Of a stretch of DNA of 64,000 nt, positions 9,401 to 22,676 are shown in pieces. The stretch spans positions 21,231,480 through 21,295,479 of the forward strand of contig NC_136010.1 of NCBI RefSeq assembly GCF_048128805.1. The letters are read 5' to 3'. The notes beneath the pieces were generated by a model. It had not been told where the DNA came from, searched no databases, and worked only from the letters and a program-made list of their open reading frames with translations. The stretch's first letter is position 1. Each line of letters opens with the position of its first letter. This stretch comes from Centroberyx gerrardi. Taxonomy: Eukaryota; Chordata; Actinopteri; Beryciformes; Berycidae. The translations under genes were made by a program, and so were the position numbers.

Positions 9401-12400
9401 GTGAAGTATGGATGTGTCCTTATTACACTAGTGCTACTACTGAATCACAGCTAATGCACAACAAATTTACAGCATAGTTACTGATCAGGAATGATTCCTG
9501 ACCAGTACTCCCAGTTACAAAATATATCTTAAGCTATCTTTGTATTAGTCAGGTCCTGTGACTTGGGCATACATTCGGCCAAAGTATTATTCAAGCTCCA
9601 TTTTGTTCCAGATATGAGGTCCAGCTCCACTCAGGCCAGGTAACTCTGGCCCCCCTCGGGCGGCGAGGGCCCTCCGACGGTGAGGTGCCACCCACAGTGA
9701 ACATGTCCATCGTCATACACCTGTCGGACGGTGACACCAGCGTAGAGAAGCCTCACAGCCGTGACACTTTCACTCTGGTCACCCACAAAAACGAGTACCA
9801 GTGAGTAAAGATATTACAGGAGGCTGTGGGAATATCACAACAGCAAGTGGTTGATGAATTTTGTCGAGAACATCTGCTGTATTTCTTTAAGCATAATTTA
9901 CAGCCTAGTGTCAACAGTCTTTAAATCAAACTCTTTTGCCATCCATATAGTTTTATTGTAACAGATATGCACAGTACAGCCTTGTTTGAGTGATAATGTC
10001 ATAAATACAGGCCTAGAGTGTTGGTTCACTGATTGTCAAAGTTGGGTCACACACAGCTAATAAGGGAAGTTGAGTTAAGTTATGTTGATGTGTTGCAGCT
10101 TCCGCGTGCCTGTCACAGATCAAACAAAGGGCTCCGAGGCTATCCAGAAGGAGCGGGATGCTTGGGTCAAGGCCATCGACAAACTGTGCTTGGACTGGAA
10201 GAGGAAGTCCCAAGTTGAACACATATATGCGGAACCAAATTCTCTACGAATCGCCAAAGACACCGAGGACACGCTGTCAGCAGGAGCACAAGCTGATACA
10301 GATCTCAAGTCTAGTGGTGGATTTCGTTTACCAGGTGCAAATATGAATCAGAGTTATCCTCCCTCTGATTATGCAAATGCAGATCCCATCTCTGTTGGTG
10401 GTGATCGTTTATCAGCTGGCGACGGGAGTCAGAGTCATCCCTCAGCCGATTATGCAAAGCCCGTGGCTAAACCGCGCAGCTCTGAGAAGGCTGCTGCTCA
10501 CGTTCTCGGGCCCGACACTGCGCTGACATCCCCTGGCCCTTCACCGACTGCTCCCGGTCCTGCCTTGTCCTCACCCGCCTCCCCTGCACCCTCACCTCCC
10601 CGCTCTGCCCGCACACCCTCCTATCTCGTCTCCTCGCCCTCCTCCCCTGCCCCCTCACCCATCTATGATGCCCCCTCACCTTCCTCCAGAGTCCCACACT
10701 CTCCTGCTCCTGAGTCTGTCTCCTCAGCCCAGATGGTTCCTTCTCCCCCCATGATCCCAATCCCTCCGCCTTTACCTTTCAAATTCAACATAGATCCACC
10801 AAAACCACGCACCAAGGCCTTCCACTGGGACGTAGTTGGCTCAGATAAGGTATTGGTTAATGTTTCATTTATCAGAAGACACTACATTCACCACATTTTC
10901 AGAGTTAAATATCAAGTTTACAAATGGTCTCATTAGGATATATTTATTCATATTTATTTTGTTTGTATATTGGCAAGTAAATACAAATACAGAAATGTCA
11001 CTTTCAGTGTAGTTTCACTTCATTATTCTTGTATCGCATCATTGTCGGGAACTATTCCTTGTTGTGTCTTGTCATTTGTAGTTTCCCCTGTTTAGTTCTC
11101 GTTAATGTGAACATTGACTTCCACACAAAATAGATTTGTCCCAATACCGATTTCATTTGTTTCTTGGCAGATTGCGAAATCATTTTGGATGCGAGGAAGT
11201 GCCAGGAGGATTGAAATTGACACGTCACGCTTGTATGAGCAATTTGCTGTTCAAGATTTGGGAACATTTGGCCCGGTCGAGTCGAGTAATACCCAGCATA
11301 TTATGCTCAACCAGAAGATTGCACACAACTTCAGTGAGTAACAGTGGATGAGTGTTGAGGTGAATCATACATAAGGCCCTCGATGTCGTCTACTGCCACA
11401 GAGTGCTTTCGGCATTTTATGATGGAGGCTTTCTTACCAAAATCACAACATAATAACAGTCATTTCCGTGTTATAATGAAAAAGCATGCTTCCGGATTAG
11501 TCAAATAATTGAGCTTACTCTTTCAATGAATGAGAATTTTGGTGTGAAATGAGTTCAGACTGTTCAGCCACCAGAGGGAAGCACCGCATAGAAAGAGTGA
11601 TAAAGATTTCTGCAGAGGCAGTGTTAAAATCAGACTATTTATTTTCTGAAGTTAGACTTTAATTGTCCATTTAAGAGGAAGCTGACTCAATGACTGTCTA
11701 AGGGAGTGCCTATAAATAATGCCATTTTGTTCCTTCTTTAGTGATAGCCACGGCTGTAATGATGCCACACTGGTTGTAAAACAGAATGGATTTTCCTTGT
11801 CTGCGTCTGCAGGGGGCAGTGTGTCACTAATCAGTCCGTCCCCATATCTGCCCATGCAATCTGCAGAGCTATTGTGAAGTGGAACATACTCTGCTTCTCA
11901 TCTAATGGCTTTTCACTTTTGATTAACAGAATGTATGTGTCTTGCATATTTCAAAGCCCAAGCCGAGAGAGAACATTTCAGAAACTTCCTCTCGTAGGTC
12001 TTCCAAGTGGCACAGAAACTGTGAAGCGATACAGATATCTCTGATGTGGCACTGGGCTGCTAAATGGAATCAGTACAAGTGTGCAGACTGGCAACATAAT
12101 TAGAGTGCACATATTCATAAAATATGGATAGGGATCTGTGCGTCAACGGCAGCGATTTCCTGTCTGATACAGGATACCCGAGCATTCCAAGTTTACTCCT
12201 CTCTGACCTGGAAACTTTGGTTCTGCCAGGAATATGAGCTCAGTGATGACAGCCTGCAGGCAACCCCCGGCCATGCATCTTTCCCGCCGCAAGCTTTAGA
12301 GGAAGTTAGAGGCTTGAGGAACAAGGGAAGCTCTCTCTCTCTCTCTCGTGCTCTCTCTCCCGCTTTGTTCCTATTAACACCGATGAAACACGTGGCTTTA

Positions 12401-12605
12401 TGCGTCTTCTGGCTCTGAAGGAAGCTCAAACCGATTGGAGTCTTTTTGTGATATAAACAGACAGAATCAGAGCAGAGGTGGTGGACTGAAGCTAGATTTG
12501 AAGCCAGATTCTGTCTGTTTACACAACAAAAATAACTCCCCTTGGATGGAGCTCTCATTGAAGCCAGATATTAAAAAAAAAACACTTTAATGTGTTAATA
12601 GGGCA

Positions 12606-12641
<36 letters not shown>

Positions 12642-12712
12642 CCTCTCTCCCTCTCCCTCTCCCTCTCTTTCTTTTTTCTCTGTCTCTCTTTCTTGCATAC
12701 CCCCCCTCCCCA

Positions 12713-12762
<50 letters not shown>

Positions 12763-15700
12763 CCTTGTGCTTGTTTGCATGTTTATCATCACAAACTCGC
12801 CTAAATTTGAGCTGTTTATTCATCTCATATCTCATTCTTTGCCACACTATTTATTCATCTGATCCCATTACACTGGGAGTCAGTATGCATGCAAAGTCTT
12901 GCATTGTTTTAACAAAGATAGCAACAGCTCAGTAGATATTCAGACTCCACCTCAATCAGATAATATAACAAGTGTGTGATCAATAATTAACAAACAATCT
13001 CATAACTGTTAATTAGCATCAGGCAGAGAGCTGACACTCTTATGCGGAGTGACATTAAGTACATAGTGGTGCGTGCAATTGCACACAGAGGCAGATGGAT
13101 TTAGACAGCATAACCAGGTGGTTCTATTACTGTAAGTGATTAAGAGTGGTTTCCTCTGGCAGTGAACTTATAGTCTCTGTGGGCAAGCAAGCACACCAAT
13201 GGCTCTCCCTGCTACATTTCATAGGACAGCGCTCCACTGATCCATGTACTGTAGACTTATTATTTACAGTATTGTAAGTGCGGTACAGGAATGCAAAACG
13301 ACCTTTTGCAATAGTGCTGTAGCTTGTATTGGCATTTTGATTGCATTCTTTTGGAAAATAGCTGACTTTGTGAGCAGATGAACGAGACAGAGATACACTG
13401 TGTGTGTGTGTGTGTGTGGGGGGGGGGTTTGATGGTGGGAATCTATAACACTAATGGCCTGCCGCCTGCATGTCATTGCAAATTTTAAATCCGTATTGCT
13501 TAAAGTGGGATTATGCTTGTCTTCCCATTATGAGTGAAATGCTCATGTCTTCACACAAAATATCTTTTCTTATATGTTGGTCTCAGTTACAGTCTTGTAT
13601 GATCTGATGCCTGTTTAAAATATTTGTCTAATTAATACGGTTATTTACCATGAGATCCCGGGTGCATGCTGCCTAATCAAGGCTGTGTAGAGAGCACTGA
13701 TCCAGTTTGTCTATCTAATGACGGAAAATGTCTGACTTGTAATTAAAAGTACACCTGTGGCTCCCTGAGCCCAGTGGGATACGCTCTCCATCTCCACAGT
13801 CTAATTTGCCGGGGCAATGGCCAGTTTGTCCAAGTGCCAATCAACAAAGGGCTTGATTTGCACTCGTGGCTTACTTTTTTTTTGTCCGAGTTAAGATGAG
13901 ACAGCCGATCCCTTTCTCTGGAGGACGTCGGTAGCACTCTTAACATTTTTTTTGCCGTTTAATCACAATGTCGTGAGTGGAAGTTGAATATTGTGTTCCC
14001 TCATTTGAAAATGTGACATGAAAGCCTCAGCTGGCCCTAGGGAGGGAATTATGTCTTAGCTCTTTTGTGTCAAGGATTTAGAGACGCCATGGTTAAAGCC
14101 CTGTACCTCCAAACTGTTTCTCATTTAACATGCTTATTTTATCTGCTTTGTCATGACTAGATTTTCAATCAGTTTGATCATTTTAATTCAGCAATAGAAC
14201 AATGCGACTCCTATTCTGGATTTGGAAATGTTGAAAGTCAGCCTTCACCTACCGAAACCAGTGGGTGGTTAGCATGTGCAGCGTTTTCAGAAAGCATTTG
14301 CATGGTCGAAGGTCAGGGGAGGGAAAATATTTGCTGTGGCCTGACCTTGAGGAAATACTCGAGTATTTGAATTGTTTGCTTTGTGAACATAACACAACAG
14401 AAGCAAAAACACAATGTGAAGAAGAGAGCCATGAGCAGCACTATCAGAATGGGTGGGAATGCAAGTTAGTCCGCTGTTAGACAACCTTACAAATTAACAA
14501 AAGAAAGTTGGACGCTTGAACAATGCTGCCAAAGATTATCCTTGAAATGTGTCTCACCCAATCAAGGCCTGAGTCTCTGACTGTCATAAGTATTTCATCC
14601 CATTTATTTTATAAGATTCTTGTAGCAGCCTCCTTGTGAATTCCGGTTGTCACAGCTCCTGCATATGCAGAGGCTTTTTTTGGTAAAACAAAAATTCACA
14701 TCACTTTTGATTTGATAGAATGCAAATGAGTGCATTCCCCTTAGGCGTTTGAGGGAAAGTAATTAAGCAAAGCACCTTTTGTCTTCAGAATGCTTTTTGA
14801 GTCATTTCATCGCCGGCTAAGGAGACTTTCTGTCAGGAGGAAAGCTTTCATGTACTATTGAGTGAGTTGATTTTTTTTTTATCTATTGTTTTTCTAGATA
14901 TTTTCCTCAAAAGTTTTCCAGTGCAACCGGGAGAGCTGAAGGACAAACTGTTCATCGTTAATGAGGATGACGGAGGCCTGTCTGATGAGCAGATCACCTC
15001 CCTCAGGAGGTATGACACTGTGCCAAAAGATACCATCTTTACTGATTTTGTATTCCTTCCTTACAGAGTCACAATAGCGGCTGACAGGTGAATATCATTT
15101 TGGCTTGTGTCCACGGTAGGCTAGTGTGTGTGGAGACAAAAGCTTGTACACGAGCAGTTCAGTGTGTTGCAGCAACAAGGGTTATGACAATCTGGAACAA
15201 GGGAAGCCGCTGCCAGTTCATATGAGGAAGAGGAGAAGTTTGCACAACAGTCTTCACAGCATTCTAATACTAAAGAGCAGATGCCAGAACCTTTTACCAG
15301 AGCAGCATACTTATAAAACTTTTATCTTGGGTTATTTGCGGAGATGGAAACTATTGACTTGCCCCCGGGAATATAACGCTGAAAGTGGGTAAAATGCTTT
15401 CCGATTCTCACCCTACAGTTTACTCAGTGGCTTTAGAGGCTGACCTCCTGGAAGGAGCGGGTGATCTAATGTGCCGTGTGGAGGATTATATTTATTCTAT
15501 GAAAACGTAATATATATTTTAATGTGCCATGGCGTGGGCCTGAGGAATACAATCTTGAAAGAACCACTCCCAACAGGGGCTGCAATATTAATGATTGGCG
15601 CTACTCTACTGGCACATAGCCTGGCTCATGAATGAGTGAATGTCTTTGGTTTGGGGTCAGAATGCACTAAAATGACAGAGGGAGTAAGTCCATTTTAAGA

Positions 15701-18560
15701 GGAGCAGGGTTCAAATGCAGTGCAAGTGAGTGAGTGGCTTTTCCCATCAGCGGTCCTGCTGCTTTATAGAAACTGACGAGGACCATCAATGCTACTTGGC
15801 TTTTAATCACTTGCCTTTCTCCGGGCCACTGGAAATCAATGGAACAGCGTATGCCTCACTCCAAGGCACTAAGCTCGAGACCATGTGGTATAGCATAAGA
15901 GCCCTCCTCTTATGCTCTCAGAATGGAAAACTGTGTGTGGTGAAAAATGAAAAGTACATCCCAAAATGTCACTTTCTAAAATGTGGTTATGTATGATCAA
16001 AACACTGGAACTATCAGAGATACCCAAATCAAAGCAGAGGAAGCAGCTGAATGTACATTAGGAATGCAATGATTTTACAGCCTATTGGATTTATGCTCGC
16101 GGCTTTTCCTTGATGAAACCAAAGCAGAAAACCCATCCGTAACTCGAATGAGTAATGAAGACTGTCACAGGTTTGAGGAGGCCTTATATCACAACATGCA
16201 TTCTTTCCCCTTCGTGATGAAATATCCGCTATGAATCTAACAAGAACTATGATATTGTGTTTGTTTTTTATGTTCCAGGTATGTTCCGACCTTGGATGAC
16301 GTGGAAATGTATAAATCCCACAAGGGACCCGTGACTGAACTGCACATTGTGGACCAGTACATGATGGAGGTACAGTTTGTATTATCCCACCATAGCAACC
16401 ATTACAATTTCCCCTTGAAGCTGACATGCATTACCCTGTAACACATGCAGAATAGTGTCAGAAAGGAACTCACTGCACATTACAGTTTTTACTCTCAGCA
16501 GCTAGCTCTTCCTTACAGAGGCTTCGCTGAATCTCCATTCACCTGCCTCCTGTTTCACACACTGTGGGCGTTGTGGCGGGCTCTCACCATTCATGTGGTT
16601 ATCACCTCCCAGCATGCCTGGCAGTCATTTGACCCATGTGGTTGACAGAGGGCTGCAGAACGGGTAGCAGACGAACAGCAGGATCAGCCCACAGTGCTTT
16701 GCAGGAATATTTAACACCAGGAATACGGGGTATGATAATTAAGAGACGGTGTGAGATCTCCTATGGTAAAACACTATGTACATAACGCTGTGCCCTGCTC
16801 GCACGCACAGGGAACATAAAAGGCTTCTGGAGGCAAATGACTCCTGCGGTTTAGCTGTATGGCGTCTTAATGATTCAGCAGCCCCAATGCTACTGAGGAG
16901 ACGATTCAAAACATTCGCAGTCCTCTCTACCACGTCTAACTAAAGTGGGTGTGAAAATATTACACTAAATAGGAACTGGGATGCCGTAAATTGCAACTCC
17001 TAACGTTAGAGGATGATTGCTCACTCCCTTGAGGATTTTTTTGTTTTTTTTTGCCAAATCAACAGTTCTGCAATGGCCTGCGATTATGACTCTTTCCACA
17101 CGTTTACCACTGAAAACCCATGTAATTACTAAAAATGACAGGGGTCGCATTTTTGATGAATCGTCACAATTTCACCATCCAATCAAAGCACTTGAAGGAA
17201 TGACTGCTGCCAATCCCACCCAGTATATTTTAGCATTATTATTACTTGGACAGACCTGCACAATAATCCCATGTCACCCGATAAACATGGCATGAAAACA
17301 GAATATCCAGTCTCTACTGTTTACTTACCTCTCTGTAACTGCAATACTGTAGATTCATGCTGATGCTGAATGTACAGGGTGTGGTCAAAATAAATTAAAC
17401 ACCAGCATACAATCCTTCTGCAGTGAGGAAATCTGTACCAGCAGAGCTTTTCTTCCCATAGTTCTCATTATCAGCTAATTATTCCTTAGAGAGCTGAACA
17501 TAGTCTGATCACCTACGTAAGAACTGAGTAATCACTTTCATCACAGGATACGTATGGAGGACACCGGAGCTGCATCTGAGAACACATTTCCCATCATTAA
17601 AGACAGAAATCAATATATTTGTGTGACCTTTCCCTTTAGGAGATGAGTGAATCAAATCATGATCACGCCACACATGCCATCATACTATAATAATGTATAG
17701 GAATGGTCGACTCTATGTCTTGTACATCGTCTCCTTTCACTATATGTGAGGTGTCTGTATGTTCTGTTCTGTGAGAGAGTAATGCTTTTACTGAGAACTT
17801 TAATTGTGTGTCTTAGCACAAATCGTACCACGGTAAATTCCTTTTTTCTATCTTAGAACAAGCTTCTGATTGTGACTCTGAGAAAAAAAACCCAAAAAAA
17901 ACCTCTGCAGAGTCCTGGAGGAAGTGATTGCTTCCAACTTTGTAACAAATGTGCGAACGCAATTTTAGCCCAGCAGGAATTAAATTATGATATTGCTACC
18001 TTGGCATGGGACCAGTGCGATCTGTTGACCTTCAATTAAAAACTGGAAACGTGTGAGAAAATGTGACAAGACGACGAGCGGCGTGGTGCCGGAGAAGACC
18101 GCGGAGGATGACACAATCTGGGCGATCTTCAAAAATAGCCAAATGATTACATGGTCTGGATCTCTAACACTGATCCTAATATCTTTCCTTAACCATCCAT
18201 CAGACCGAGCGCCCTTTGGCTTTTGGGAGAGGCACCTGAGCATGAGCGAGACGGTCTGACAACTCGGAGTGATTTATTAGAGGTTAGCACCAACACAAAG
18301 GTCGACTAGGCAGCTCAGCCAATCGTTTCAAGGTGTCAAGTCTTCAGTTTCTCTGTTAAATCAGCCTGTCGACAGGCCCGCAGCACTCTACTTGAGGCCG
18401 AGGCAATCTGGACTCTCCATGCCAAAGAACGGCAGTCTGTAAGAACAAGCTGCAGCCATCCAGCGACTAGATCTCCCTCAAGTGTCTCCCAGCAGCAGCG
18501 CTTTTGAAATAAATCTGAATAATCACATGGAAATAGGTTGTGAGATGCTATGATAATTGC

Positions 18561-18593
<33 letters not shown>

Positions 18594-21500
18594 GCACAGA
18601 AGAGAAAACTTGTTTGCATGTTTTAGTGGGTGCATACACACACACGCGCCACACACACAGACCCACACACACACACACACACACACATCTTATTGCTGTT
18701 TCTTCTCCTCCCTGCTGCAGATGTGCAACATCCCCTACCTGAGCACACAACTTGACCTGCTGCTGACTCTGAGAGAGCTGCCGATCAGCATGGACGACCT
18801 GCAGCCCGTGAGTCTCTTGTTCGCCGGTGGAGGCAAATCAAAAGTTGTATCGGAAGTTGAGCGGTGTGAAAGTTTGTCCCATTCCCACAACCGGAAAAGG
18901 TTAAAACCACAATCTCCACGAGACAAGATGAAACATGAAAATGCAAATTTATTCTGTAATGCAAATGCTAATGTTGAGATACATCATGGCTTTAGACATA
19001 AATGAAAAGGACATCGGGGAGCAGAATGACATTAATACATGAAAGCTTTTTCCCTCAGTTTGACTTTTATGTTTGAAGTGAGGGGCGAAGTCGTTTCTAT
19101 TCTATTTGCTGGCTGGTTAAAAGTCTTCAAAGACAGAGTGGCATGAGAGGCACTTTAAGACACCTAAGACATATCTTAATCAAATAAACTTCCTTTTCTC
19201 TGTGGATGCCATAAAATATACAGCACTGTCAGCTCTAACAGAAACCCACACACTGTTTATGTGTTCTCTAACCACTTAATTTCTCCCCGTACCACTGTAA
19301 TGTTACGCTTTCACTACAGCTTAAAAATATGCCCGCAAAGTACTTGACTCTCCTCGGCCAAGACAAGCACTCTAAAACTGATATAGCTAAAAAATGAATA
19401 GATAAGAAATGTAAAAATAAAAATGATATTTTACATATTTTCTTAACCCTTATACACATAGCGAATTATTAAGGCTTGTGCTGTGTGTGTGTCCAGACAG
19501 TCCAGGTCCATCATTAGTCAGACTAATCGTTAACACTCTTCTAGAGCGTTAATGTTTATTGCCAATGGGGACTGCAGGGTCTGAAGATATTGCAGGCAGA
19601 CAGGAATACCTCCCAGCTCCACACTTTGGTTTGTTTGTTCTTTTTTTTTAATGTGATTCTCTCAAGCTTCTGTTTCTTTCAGCATCAGTGCTTGCTTTCC
19701 TAATCTCTTGTCTGCTGACTGTCTGAGAATGAATCGAAAGTATGGATAAGAATGATTGCACTGTAATCCATTGACTACCACAGTCATTTTTCTTTGTCTG
19801 AAACTTAGAGACGCACATATTGTATGCTGGCTAGATGACACTGCCGGAAAGATTAGCAATTTCATTACGTTTAAATTTACTCTTGGCTTTGTCTTTTGGC
19901 TGTTGTTTCCCCTCCCTGCTGCATTGTAGCTGAGATTTGTTACAAATGGATCAAACTGTGGAGTTTGTGTGGAGGTACTCGTGTGACAAAAGGTATGCTG
20001 CCCTGTAATCTACAATCCACAGCTGATGTAGCTGTCTTACAATACAATGTGTTCAAACACGGAGGCGTTGGGTCTTCTCTGTTGCCGAATACTCTAAATC
20101 CTAGGATTCTCTGACATGGCAGACTTCATAAGCCTTGAACATTAAGGAGGATTTACTTGCCATCTGACAGACAGGGCTTGAGGATAGAAAATAGAGAAGT
20201 CACCACCTGGGGAATGTTTCCCTCACCTGTAATGCGCTTTGTTGGCGCCCAATTTTGCTGCTGGAATGACAGGTTTCATTCTGCATGGTAGACCTGGCTC
20301 CTTCTTTAAACTGTTTATTGTGCTCTGTGTGCAGCCATTTACACATATAAATATGAGAGTGAAAGAAACAAAACAGAAGACAAGTAAGTCTGGCCATGGA
20401 GGCATCTTTTTACTTTATGGTAACAATAAATTTAGTATTTGTGTTTCTGTAAGGATCCATCTGTTAGGATCCATACAAACTAGGTCTCCATGATGGTAAG
20501 GAAGCTCCTGTGCAGAGCTGGTTTATATAATGTAGCTGGATTTCTTCTGTTTGTTCTGTGTGGTTGTAGCTGTCCCACTGGTAGATGCTAGGAGGTTATT
20601 CTTAAAACAGCAGCATATGGCTGGAGTGTTGCATCTGGCTGGTATAGACCTTTGGAAAGGCTAGTTGTTTGTCAGGGACTATGGCTCCCATAGCATCAAC
20701 TACTTTCTCCTCCAACCCACCTTTGTAGAAAAACTAAAAACCCCACCTCTGTCAGACAGTTTGTGCCACTGCAGTAACAGCTGAAGTTTTGCAGTAGCAT
20801 TTCTATCCATATTAAACAGGATTTGCTCATCAATATTGGCTAAACTGTGAAATGTTGAGATATTCTGGAGGCATATTTGTTCTTGACACAATTGCATACC
20901 AAACCGTAATCTTGCAAAACAACAAGGGCCCTGATTAGTGAAATTATTCATTTTATGAGGTCAAACGAGGTGGTGCAAGATAGCTGTTTACCTTTTATAA
21001 TGTAAAATACTAAAGCCAAGAGCTATTTTGGTCTGCAATCTCTCGGCAGAAAGAACTCAAAAACAAGCTTCAACCGTTATTCCTGTCAAATCTCACAAAG
21101 TTGTTATGTGTGGACGGATGAAAGGGAGAGAAAAAAATGACTTTGCTCTGTGGCCCTGTGTTTGTCTTTCAGCTGATTAACCAGAAGATCAGAATGTGCA
21201 TGCAGTTGTTCAACTCCGGGTCATTTGTTTCCGTGCTGGAGTACCTCCTCGCCGTTGGCAATTACCTCAACGAGAACGCCAGAAAGGAAAAGGCCAAGGG
21301 ATTCCGCCTCTCCTCCTTAACTAAAGTAGGGCTCCACCACAGTTGCCTGACCTTTGATGAAGTGTGCAGCACTAGGCTAATAAGAATACTCATTGATATA
21401 CACAACAGGGCTTCTCTGCGTCTCCTTTCAATTTTCCCCCCTGTCCGTCCTGTTGCGGTCAGCCAGGTCCGCCCAGGTCGTCGCCTCAGCCAGTCAGACA

Positions 21501-22637
21501 CGCGTGTGATTGCATCACTGCCTGGTTTCACAGGCGAAATGAGACTTTGCACAACGCACGGCCACCAGTGGCCGGGCCTCTGGGAGGTGAACTACCATTA
21601 ACTGCTGTTTCACCTCAATGGATCTTTCCATCAAGCCACAATATCTGAGCCCATTGTCTTCTTTTTTTTAAGCTTCATTAGTTGTTGAATACATGTTGTC
21701 TAGGGTTTGTTTCGATATTCAGAGTGTTAGGGTATTCTCTTTCTGCATTTCTATTGATTTTTGTTTCAACCTGTGTTGTGCACATTGTTCTCTAATTGGA
21801 GGGTTTAAGGGGCAGGGCTCTTCGCCCAGACGTAAAATGTCCTCTGCTCCATTTAATGAAGCCGAGGCCTCGAATTCCCTCGGAGGTATTTTGAGGTCTA
21901 ATTGAGAAGGGTAAGTTGTCGTTATTTGAGACAGACCCCCTTCAAATTAATGGCTGAGTGTTTTTAAGAAAAACTATTGAGGTTATCTCAGATCTGTTTT
22001 TTGTTTGTTTGTTTGTTTGTTTGTTTGAGAGCCAATACTTGGTGCTTGTCTTGTATCTGTGGTCCTCCGGGGGAAGCATGGACCTCAAACTGGTAAACAA
22101 CATAATCTAGAAAACACTATGAATGCCTCTATATTACAGAGGTCCCCCTTGCATTTCAATTATGTGGCACCAGCAAGTGCAACAGGGCTTATATTTTAGA
22201 CATCATTACCATTTTATATGTATATATAGCTTTGCATGGATGCATTCATATAGGTTTTATACCCAGTCAGGATGCATTCTCACCATACAAGGCAAAGGCC
22301 CACCACAGCTCTAATAATAATAATAACTTACAAAACACTTGGCATATATGGAAGTTACAAGCTGTTTTACGTACAACAGCTAATATAACAATAAAACATA
22401 TTTGTAGTACTGCAACATACATAGTACTGCAAATAGAATTTTCAAGGTTAACCCTTTGCAATGTTGGACACATGTATCTAAATGCACAATGGATGTATGC
22501 CATAGCACAACCCCATAGAAATTCCCCTATAAGCGGTTAGGTAAACAGAATCTGTGAATCCACAACCTATTCTTTGGCTGGCCTTGAGTAAGGAAGTTAC
22601 ATCGCACCCCTGTGTGCACCGGCACACACAGGCACAC

Positions 22638-22676
<39 letters not shown>

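Noticed and set aside
10467-10760. 97-codon minus-strand frame opposite the formin FH1 exon
   Set aside because: It is the antisense of proline/serine-rich coding sequence, with Arg/Gly-rich low-complexity content and no family match.
12555-12935. Overlapping frames with long Ser-Leu, Thr-His or Cys-Val runs
   Set aside because: Translations of CT and CA microsatellites; the same applies near 18540, 22550, 56500 and 63230.
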